Assembly: GCA_021737945.1 (NCBI GenBank)
Contig: JAIPCX010000011.1
Coordinates: 1-64,000, forward strand
DNA: 64,000 bases
Direction: 5' to 3'
Source: Polynucleobacter sp.
Lineage (GTDB): Bacteria > Pseudomonadota > Gammaproteobacteria > Burkholderiales > Burkholderiaceae_D
Positions 57,478 to 64,000 of the stretch are shown here, piece by piece (within the stretch, counting starts at the first letter, position 1; every line of letters begins with the position of its first letter). The translations under genes and the position numbers were made by a program. The notes under the pieces were generated by a model. It did no database searches. It saw only the letters and a list, made by a program, of their open reading frames with translations, and was not told where the DNA came from.

Positions 57478-58905
57478 GTGGATACAGCACTGAACTACAA
57501 CTACAAGGTCGTCAAGCAATTTGCCGTGGCGACCGTAGTGTGGGGGGTGGTGGGCATGTTAGTCGGGGTGATCATCGCCGCCCAACTCGCCTGGCCAGCA
57601 CTGAATTTTGATACTGCTTGGTTGACGTATGGTCGCTTACGGCCCTTACACACTAACGCAGTGATTTTTGCCTTTGGTGGTTCGGCGTTGTTTGCAACCT
57701 CTTACTACGTGGTGCAACGAACCTGTCAGGTGCGTTTGTTTTCCGATGCGCTGGCCTCGTTCACCTTTTGGGGCTGGCAGCTGGTTATTGTGGCCGCTGC
57801 GATTACTCTTCCTCTCGGTTTCACCACTGGCAAGGAATACGCTGAACTCGAATGGCCAATTGATATTTTGATCGCGCTGGTGTGGGTGTCGTATGCGGTA
57901 GTTTTCTTTGGCACGCTGTGGAAACGCAAGACATCCCACATTTATGTAGCTAATTGGTTTTATGGCGCCTTCATTTTGACGGTCGCCATTTTGCATATTG
58001 TGAATTCAGCAGCCATGCCAGCCTCGCTGACTAAATCCTACTCAGCCTACACCGGCGTACAAGATGCAATGATCCAGTGGTGGTACGGTCACAATGCAGT
58101 TGGTTTTTTCCTTACCGCAGGCTTCTTGGGCATGATGTATTACTTCATTCCTAAACAAGCTGAACGCCCCGTATTTTCATATCGCCTGTCTATTGTTCAC
58201 TTCTGGGCTTTGATATTTACCTACATGTGGGCAGGCCCGCATCATCTGCATTACACCGCATTGCCTGATTGGGCACAGTCGCTCGGCATGGTCTTCTCGT
58301 TGATTCTATTGGCCCCAAGTTGGGGTGGCATGATCAACGGCATCATGACGCTCTCGGGTGCGTGGCATAAATTGCGTGATGATCCTATTTTGAAATTCCT
58401 CGTTGTCTCCTTATCTTTCTACGGCATGTCGACCTTCGAAGGTCCGATGATGTCGATCAAAACAGTCAATGCGTTGTCGCATTACACCGATTGGACTGTG
58501 GGTCACGTTCACTCGGGTGCGCTGGGATGGGTGGGCTTCATCTCCATGGGTTCGATCTACTACCTGCTGCCGCGTTTATCAGGCAAAACAGAAATGTGGA
58601 GCAAGCGATTAATCGAGGTGCACTTCTGGGTGGCGACGATCGGCATCGTGTTGTACATCGCTTCGATGTGGATTGCTGGCGTGATGCAAGGATTGATGTG
58701 GCGCGCAGTGAATACCGATGGCACGCTGACCTATACCTTTGTTGAAAGTGTTAAGGCGACCTTCCCTTATTACGTTGTTCGTCTTTCAGGTGGCCTCTTA
58801 TATTTAGCAGGCATGCTGATCATGGCCTACAACAGCTACAAGACAGTCATTGACAGTAAACCGGTAGATACCCGTATACCTGCGCTGACTGGCGCTCACG
58901 CCTGA
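57478..58905 (+). CDS. ccoN: cbb3-type cytochrome c oxidase subunit I (CcoN)
   Basis: The 475-residue catalytic subunit carries heme b, heme b3 and CuB in the inner membrane and reduces oxygen with high affinity. It starts at GTG 57478 ([20 protein letters not shown]) behind AGAGGGAG. Heme and copper ligands are visible: His58 ([10 protein letters not shown]), His205 in YGHNAVGFF, the histidine pair in [13 protein letters not shown], and a further pair in the [15 protein letters not shown] segment. Twelve transmembrane helices are expected. It leads ccoNOQP-GH. Confidence 0.97.
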   Translation: MDTALNYNYKVVKQFAVATVVWGVVGMLVGVIIAAQLAWPALNFDTAWLTYGRLRPLHTNAVIFAFGGSALFATSYYVVQRTCQVRLFSDALASFTFWGWQLVIVAAAITLPLGFTTGKEYAELEWPIDILIALVWVSYAVVFFGTLWKRKTSHIYVANWFYGAFILTVAILHIVNSAAMPASLTKSYSAYTGVQDAMIQWWYGHNAVGFFLTAGFLGMMYYFIPKQAERPVFSYRLSIVHFWALIFTYMWAGPHHLHYTALPDWAQSLGMVFSLILLAPSWGGMINGIMTLSGAWHKLRDDPILKFLVVSLSFYGMSTFEGPMMSIKTVNALSHYTDWTVGHVHSGALGWVGFISMGSIYYLLPRLSGKTEMWSKRLIEVHFWVATIGIVLYIASMWIAGVMQGLMWRAVNTDGTLTYTFVESVKATFPYYVVRLSGGLLYLAGMLIMAYNSYKTVIDSKPVDTRIPALTGAHA

Positions 58906-58920
58906 GTAAAGGAGATAACA

Positions 58921-59535
58921 ATGAAATTTACTCATGATCAAATCGAACGCAAACCCTGGCTGCTGATACTGCTGGTGATTTTAGTGGTCAGCATTGGTGG
59001 TCTGGTTGAAATTGTTCCGCTGTTCTTCCAAAAATCAACCACGGAACCGGTAGCAGGTTTGACGGTTTATAGTCCGCTGCGATTAGCAGGACGGGATATC
59101 TATGTTCGTGAGGGCTGCTACAACTGTCACTCGCAGATGATTCGTCCTTTCCGTGCCGAGACTGAACGCTATGGACATTATTCAGTGGCTGGCGAATTTG
59201 TTTACGACCGGCCATTTCAGTGGGGCTCAAAGCGTACCGGCCCAGATCTGGCTAGGGTTGGTGGTCGCTATAGCGATGATTGGCATCGTACGCATTTAAA
59301 TAATCCGCGTGACTTGGTACCTGAATCAAATATGCCTGCGTATCCTTGGTTGGCAACAGCTAACCTGGATCCACAATCAGTCGTTGCACATCTAAAAGCA
59401 CTTAAGCGCTTAGGCGATCCGTATACCGATGAGGAAATTGCGGCCGCTGCTAAAGAGTTAGAAGGAAAAACGGAGCAGGACGCGTTAGTGGCTTATCTGC
59501 AGGGTCTGGGTATACACATCAAGGCACGGAGATAA
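58921..59535 (+). CDS. ccoO: cbb3-type cytochrome c oxidase subunit II (CcoO)
   Basis: The 204-residue monoheme cytochrome c has one N-terminal membrane anchor (about 12-35) and a periplasmic domain. The heme site is CYNCH (66-70), and Met is probably the distal ligand in [10 protein letters not shown]. It passes electrons from CcoP to CcoN. It is 15 bp after ccoN, behind AAGGAG. Confidence 0.97.
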   Translation: MKFTHDQIERKPWLLILLVILVVSIGGLVEIVPLFFQKSTTEPVAGLTVYSPLRLAGRDIYVREGCYNCHSQMIRPFRAETERYGHYSVAGEFVYDRPFQWGSKRTGPDLARVGGRYSDDWHRTHLNNPRDLVPESNMPAYPWLATANLDPQSVVAHLKALKRLGDPYTDEEIAAAAKELEGKTEQDALVAYLQGLGIHIKARR

Positions 59536-59537
59536 TC

Positions 59538-59726
59538 ATGGACCTCATTCAATGGGTATCAGATGTACGCAGTGTTGTAACGGTCATTTGCATGACCACC
59601 TTTATCGGCATCGTGATTTGGGCGTATAGCGCATCACGCAAGAAGGATTTTGATGAGGCAGCGATGCTGCCTTTTGCCGACGATGAATCACTTACCGCCA
59701 AAGTGAAGGAGCCCCATCATGGCTGA
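59538..59726 (+). CDS. ccoQ: cbb3-type oxidase subunit CcoQ
   Basis: The 62-residue single-helix protein (helix about 12-31, VVTVICMTTFIGIVIWAYS) ends in an acidic tail with FDEAAMLPFADDE, the family signature. It stabilises the cbb3 complex. It overlaps ccoP by 8 bp. Confidence 0.93.
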   Translation: MDLIQWVSDVRSVVTVICMTTFIGIVIWAYSASRKKDFDEAAMLPFADDESLTAKVKEPHHG

Positions 59727-60651
59727 TTTCACGAGTGGGTTCTGGGAAATCTACATTACGGTATTAACGATCGTCTCCGTGTTTGGATGTGCGTGGCTGT
59801 TGTGGTCACAATCGACTATCAAAACGTCGGTATCGAAGGATGGTCATGTTGAAACAACCGGGCACTCGTGGGACGAAGGTCTGGAAGAATTAAATAATCC
59901 TATGCCGCGTTGGTGGATGTGGCTTTTCTATATCACCATTGTCTTTGGTTTGGCTTATCTATTCCTTTATCCCGGACTAGGTACCTACGCTGGTAAATTA
60001 GGTTGGGCATCAAAGAGTCAGTACGAAGAAGAATTAAAACTCGCTGATGAAGAATATGGCCCGTTGTTTGCCAAGTATCAGCAAGTCGATATGAAGACGC
60101 TCGCTGCTGATCCACAAGCGCACGCTATCGGGGAGCGTTTGTTCCTCACGTATTGTGCTCAATGTCATGGCTCCGATGCGCGCGGTAACAAAGGTTATCC
60201 GAATTTAACGGATCGTGATTGGCTGCATGGTGGTGAACCTGAGGCGATCAAAGCGACCCTGTTGAAGGGTCGTAACGGCGCCATGCCACCGATGGGTGCT
60301 GCAGTAGGCACGGAGAAAGATATAGAAAATGTAGCTCACTATGTGCTGTCTTTGTCCGATTCAGCTGCTGATCCGATTAAGGCCGCTGTAGGTAAAGAGA
60401 AATTTGCTGCATGTGCCGCATGTCACGGTGCTGACGGTAAAGGAAATACCGCTATGGGTGCTCCAAACTTAACGGATAAAACGTGGCTGTACGGCGGCAG
60501 TGTTACCACTATCATGGAAACCATACGTGGCGGTCGTAACAATGTGATGCCAGCGTTTGCTGAATTTCTCGGCGAAGCTAAAGTTCACGTGTTGAGCGCT
60601 TATGTTTGGGGCTTGTCGAATAACTCGACCTTACCTGCTGCAAGCAAGTGA
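59719..60651 (+). CDS. ccoP: cbb3-type cytochrome c oxidase subunit III (CcoP)
   Basis: The 310-residue diheme cytochrome c is the electron entry point. Two N-terminal helices (about 8-30 and 66-88) anchor it. Heme sites are CAQCH (146-150) and CAACH (232-236), with Met ligands in GAMPPMG and NVMPAFAEFL. The N-terminal segment HSWDEGLEELNNPMPRWWMWLF is the CcoP signature. It overlaps ccoQ. Confidence 0.97.
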   Translation: MADFTSGFWEIYITVLTIVSVFGCAWLLWSQSTIKTSVSKDGHVETTGHSWDEGLEELNNPMPRWWMWLFYITIVFGLAYLFLYPGLGTYAGKLGWASKSQYEEELKLADEEYGPLFAKYQQVDMKTLAADPQAHAIGERLFLTYCAQCHGSDARGNKGYPNLTDRDWLHGGEPEAIKATLLKGRNGAMPPMGAAVGTEKDIENVAHYVLSLSDSAADPIKAAVGKEKFAACAACHGADGKGNTAMGAPNLTDKTWLYGGSVTTIMETIRGGRNNVMPAFAEFLGEAKVHVLSAYVWGLSNNSTLPAASK

Positions 60652-60671
60652 GTGAGTAGCAAAGGGTATTC

Positions 60672-62072
60672 ATGGAAAGTGCATCACCCCAAGTCGCCGT
60701 AATTAAAATGTATCAAGCGCGGGAAGAAATCTACCCGCGCGAAATACAAGGGCGATACGCCAGCCTGCGCTGGTTTTTTGTCTGGGCCACGCAATTGCTT
60801 TTTTATGGATTGCCCTGGTTCTCGTGGAATGACAGGCAGGCGGTGCTGTTTGATCTTGGCGCGCGTAAGTTCTATATCTTTGGCATTGTTTTATGGCCGC
60901 AGGATTTTATTTATCTGGCGGCGCTGTTAATCATCAGTGCCTACTCTCTGTTTTTATTCACCGCTATTTTCGGGCGTGTCTGGTGCGGCTTTGCTTGTCC
61001 GCAGACGGTGTATACCGAAATTTTCATGTGGATAGAACGCAAAATTGAAGGTGATCGTAGCGCACGCATACGCTTGGATCGTCAGCCGGCCTCATTTGGA
61101 AAATTTTCCAGAAAATTAGCGAAGCACCTGAGTTGGGGCGCCTTAGCTTTATGGACAGGATTTACGTTTGTCGGTTACTTCACTCCTATTACGGTATTGG
61201 CGAATGAAGTATCTACCCTGACGCTAGGTCCATGGGAAGGGTTCTGGGTTTTGTTCTACTCCTTTGCGACATATGGCAATGCGGGCTGGATGCGTGAACA
61301 AGTCTGTAAATACATGTGTCCTTATGCGCGTTTTCAAAGCGCCATGTTTGATAAAGATAGTTTGATCATTACTTATGATGCGGGTCGTGGTGAACCACGT
61401 GGGGCGCGACACAAAGATGATCCTTCTGCTGCAAAAGCCTTAGGCGATTGCATCGACTGTTCCATGTGCGTGCAAGTGTGCCCAACGGGGATCGACATCC
61501 GTAAAGGCTTGCAGTATGAATGCATAGGTTGTGCAGCTTGCGTTGATGCGTGTAATAGCGTCATGGATAAAATAGGCGCTCCGCGTGGCCTGGTGCGCTA
61601 TTGGACTGATCATGCGATGGTCAACCGCTGGACGGCTGAACAAATTTTCAGTCACATGTTTCGTCCGCGAGTCCTCATTTACAGCACTGTTTTGCTTGTT
61701 ATTGTGAGCGTTTTCTTCGGAACACTCTTAACTCGAACGCCAGTAAAGATGGATGTTATTCGTGATCGTGGCTCGATGGGTCGTGAGATAGAAAACGGCA
61801 TGATAGAAAACGTGTACCGTTTGCAGTTAATGAATACGGACGAATCTGCGCATCATTATCGAATTAGCGTCAGCGGTATTGACAGCATAAAGCTACAAGG
61901 CGCAGGTGAGTTTGCGCTTAATGGTACGGAGTCGCGAGCGGTGGCAGTGAATGTTCGGGTAGACGAAGCTCAAGGTGAAAAAGGCTCGAATAAAATTTGG
62001 TTTACCTTAGTCGATATCGACAACCCCGATATCCATGTGAAAGAAAAAGCAGTATTTTTTGTGCCGCGCTGA
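60672..62072 (+). CDS. ccoG: cbb3 oxidase accessory iron-sulfur protein CcoG (RdxA/FixG)
   Basis: The 466-residue polytopic protein holds two 4Fe-4S clusters and is a cupric reductase in cbb3 assembly. Cysteine motifs are CGFACP (105-110), CKYMCP (about 214), and a ferredoxin pair CIDCSMCVQVCPTG (about 260) and CIGCAACVDACN (about 283). The C-terminal periplasmic immunoglobulin-like domain spans about 350-466. It follows ccoP by 20 bp. Confidence 0.96.
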   Translation: MESASPQVAVIKMYQAREEIYPREIQGRYASLRWFFVWATQLLFYGLPWFSWNDRQAVLFDLGARKFYIFGIVLWPQDFIYLAALLIISAYSLFLFTAIFGRVWCGFACPQTVYTEIFMWIERKIEGDRSARIRLDRQPASFGKFSRKLAKHLSWGALALWTGFTFVGYFTPITVLANEVSTLTLGPWEGFWVLFYSFATYGNAGWMREQVCKYMCPYARFQSAMFDKDSLIITYDAGRGEPRGARHKDDPSAAKALGDCIDCSMCVQVCPTGIDIRKGLQYECIGCAACVDACNSVMDKIGAPRGLVRYWTDHAMVNRWTAEQIFSHMFRPRVLIYSTVLLVIVSVFFGTLLTRTPVKMDVIRDRGSMGREIENGMIENVYRLQLMNTDESAHHYRISVSGIDSIKLQGAGEFALNGTESRAVAVNVRVDEAQGEKGSNKIWFTLVDIDNPDIHVKEKAVFFVPR

Positions 62073-62084
62073 ACTGGAAAAATC

Positions 62085-62606
62085 ATGACAACATTAAATG
62101 CGCTCGATAAACAGGTGGCTCCTTGGTACAAACATCGCTGGCCTTGGTTCTTAATGCTAGGCCCTTTTGTCGTATTAGTTGCGGGTTTTATAACGATGGG
62201 GATTTCATTTTCTGGCGCTGATGCATTAGTGGTAGATGACTACTACAAACAAGGTAAGGCGATTAATCAAGATTTACGACGTGATAGGGTGGCTTCGACT
62301 TTGGGATTACAGTTTTCGCTGCGTTACGATGCTGCTTCGGGCAATTTGGTCGGTGCCATGAAAGGTCTTACCAATCAATTGCCACTGACGTTGTTGTTAG
62401 TTCATCCCACCGTACCGCAGAAAGATAAGCGCATGGTAGTGACACCCGATGCAGAAGGAATTTTTTCACTATCCTTGCCTATGCTAGAGCGTGCGCATTG
62501 GCAGGTACAGATAGAAGATGCGGAACGCAGCTGGCGACTTCAGGGCGACTGGAGCTGGCCGCAGCAACATACGATAGACATCAGCCCGTTGCAGGACAAG
62601 GCATAA
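62085..62606 (+). CDS. ccoH: cbb3 oxidase assembly protein CcoH (FixH)
   Basis: The 173-residue protein has one N-terminal helix (about 20-45, FLMLGPFVVLVAGFITMGISF) and the FixH signature DALVVDDYYKQGKAINQDLRRDRVA. The rest is a periplasmic beta domain. It acts in assembly of the cbb3 complex. It is 12 bp after ccoG and 24 bp before a small membrane-protein gene. Confidence 0.93.
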   Translation: MTTLNALDKQVAPWYKHRWPWFLMLGPFVVLVAGFITMGISFSGADALVVDDYYKQGKAINQDLRRDRVASTLGLQFSLRYDAASGNLVGAMKGLTNQLPLTLLLVHPTVPQKDKRMVVTPDAEGIFSLSLPMLERAHWQVQIEDAERSWRLQGDWSWPQQHTIDISPLQDKA

Positions 62607-62630
62607 GATGCATTTGAGGGAGGCCGAATC

Positions 62631-62870
62631 ATGTTGAAACTAGCGATGTCGGTATTGTGGCCGTCGTTTATGGCGGCGATTCTTGCAGAGGGGTTTTTCT
62701 TTTCGATTTTTGATCCGGTCGATTTGATGCTCATCCGGGGTCACATCGATTTACCGCCGATTGCAGCCTACACGATTGGTTTTTTCTTTTTCTGGGTGTT
62801 TTGCTCGTTAGCGAGCATGTTGAGTATTTATCTGTTCAGCACAGAAGCACCTCGCCAGCCGCCGTTTTAG
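62631..62870 (+). CDS. Small two-helix membrane protein at the end of the cco cluster
   Basis: The 79-residue product has two hydrophobic segments (about 5-27 and 45-68; the second includes IGFFFFWVFCSLASMLSIYLF) and an ILAEGFFFSIFDPVDL loop. I do not recognise a named family. It starts at ATG 62631, follows ccoH by 24 bp, and is convergent with fnr 13 bp away. Its position suggests a role in cbb3 oxidase assembly or regulation, but that is inference only. Confidence 0.7.
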   Translation: MLKLAMSVLWPSFMAAILAEGFFFSIFDPVDLMLIRGHIDLPPIAAYTIGFFFFWVFCSLASMLSIYLFSTEAPRQPPF

Positions 62871-62883
62871 CTCAACAGATAGA

Positions 62884-63642
62884 TCAATCGCAGATTTCAG
62901 TGCCTGCTGCCAGAGCTTTCATTCGTGTTAAGTCCAGTAATTCGATCTCACGATTAGCGACTCGGAGTAAGCCTTGTTTTTTCAATCGCGATAATAATCG
63001 GCTGATACTTTCAATCGTCAACCCAAGATAGTTACCAATCTCTTCGCGCGACATACGCAGCTGAAAGGTCGTCGATGAATAGCCGCGTGCGGCATAGCGT
63101 GAAGATAAATTAATCAAAAATGCAGCAAAGCGCTGCTCGGCGCGCATATTTCCAAGTAGTAGCATGACATTTTGTTCGCGAGTGATCTCTTGACTCATCA
63201 TTCGATGAAAGTGATGCAGCAAACTAGGAATGGTGCCAAATAATTCCTCCAGTCGTGCGAATGGAATTTCACAGACTTCACTATCCTCAAGCGCCATCGC
63301 ATCACAATGATGATGCTCTGTACTGATCGCATCCATACCCAGCAGTTCCCCCGCCATCTGAAAACCAGTGACTTGTTGCTCACCTGCTGGACTAACTTGG
63401 AAGGTTTTGAAATGGCCGAGTCGTATCGCGTAAAGATTCGTAAAGTGATCGCCGATACGGTAGAGATGAGTATCCTTAGGAATCTTGCGGCGGCGTCCAA
63501 TGATGTCATCGAGCCGAGTCATATCCGATTCACCTAAGCCCATGGGCAGACAAAGCTGATGCATGCTGCACGCAGAACAACTCGCTTTGAGAGCACTGAT
63601 GTTGAGGTTAGGACTGGGTGTAATGGCTACAGGCTGGCTCAT
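62884..63642 (-). CDS. fnr: FNR-family oxygen-sensing transcription regulator
   Basis: The 252-residue regulator belongs to the CRP/FNR family and carries four cysteines suited to bind a 4Fe-4S cluster: Cys22, Cys25, Cys31 (CSACSMHQLC) and Cys113. Loss of the cluster with oxygen would inactivate it. The sensor fold (about 45-150) precedes the dimer helix and a helix-turn-helix with SREEIGNYLGLTIESISRLLSRL, whose E-SxSR recognition pattern fits TTGAT half-sites. Boxes of that type lie before uspA and ccoN and at 53713-53726. No box was seen before fnr itself. Confidence 0.95.
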   Translation of the reverse strand: MSQPVAITPSPNLNISALKASCSACSMHQLCLPMGLGESDMTRLDDIIGRRRKIPKDTHLYRIGDHFTNLYAIRLGHFKTFQVSPAGEQQVTGFQMAGELLGMDAISTEHHHCDAMALEDSEVCEIPFARLEELFGTIPSLLHHFHRMMSQEITREQNVMLLLGNMRAEQRFAAFLINLSSRYAARGYSSTTFQLRMSREEIGNYLGLTIESISRLLSRLKKQGLLRVANREIELLDLTRMKALAAGTEICD

Positions 63643-63730
63643 GAAACATTTTGGAATAAATAGTGGGGCAAATTTAACCGATTTGTGTCTCTGCGGCTAG
63701 CCTGATTCATGATTGGCAGATTTTGGGGCG

Positions 63731-64000
<270 letters not shown>

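Overview
This 64 kb window reads as chromosomal DNA of a betaproteobacterium, most likely order Burkholderiales and perhaps Oxalobacteraceae (Undibacterium/Herminiimonas-like). That placement is an inference from protein character and gene content: RluE/ClpS-ClpA/CoaBC types, a glnE-yhdP-nitrilase-tldD block, a ccoNOQP-GH set followed by fnr, and pobA. Base composition looks intermediate, roughly 45-50% G+C by eye. Nearly everything is dense housekeeping sequence. No tRNA, rRNA, CRISPR array or prophage was seen.

Layout. 1-4465: the N-terminal 1488 residues of a giant RTX-type secreted protein with Calx-beta-like repeats and a C-type-lectin-like fold, running off the left edge. 4466-5744: AT-rich DNA, a short orphan reading frame, and an acyltransferase whose 3' end is replaced in frame by the tail of an IS3-family transposase. 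5939-10883: uup, a SirB1-like gene, murJ and rpsT. 10881-13885: DUF192, rluE, icd, csp. 14220-16837: clpS-clpA. 16946-24096 (minus): a ribF-ileS-lspA-coaBC-dut run ending in a degenerate PDZ/M48 lipoprotein. 24287-28220: rsmE, tkt, gapA, with the 3' end of gapA present three times in tandem. 28595-31196 (minus): a three-lipoprotein CsgG/DUF4810/DUF799 operon and a four-EF-hand periplasmic protein. 31374-42150: glnE divergent from yhdP-nitrilase, then tldD and aroG. 42219-49110: yajQ, murB, ppnP, argG, argF, rsgA, pterin dehydratase and a Ste24-type M48 protease. 49167-52728: orn, pirin, UPF0149, srkA, uspA. 52737-63642: a microaerobic respiration island (Usp, TauE-like, ccoI, ccoS, ccoNOQP, ccoG, ccoH, fnr). 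63731-64000: the 3' end of pobA.

The most interesting signal is upstream of the DAHP synthase gene aroG. A short frame at 40929-41000 encodes a Phe/Tyr-rich leader peptide (core SFFFDFYFSYP), followed by an intrinsic terminator at 41033-41064 that ends 24 bp before the aroG start. A segment in the leader (40982-40987) is identical to the terminator's 3' arm and can pair with its 5' arm instead. This is the arrangement of ribosome-mediated transcription attenuation, like pheL-pheA of enteric bacteria, here placed on the first step of the shikimate pathway.

A second regulatory theme is FNR. TTGAY-N4-RTCAA-type boxes lie before uspA, between the two divergent units at 53577-53932, and before ccoN. 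Most are spaced as class II activator sites, and the fnr gene itself closes the island.
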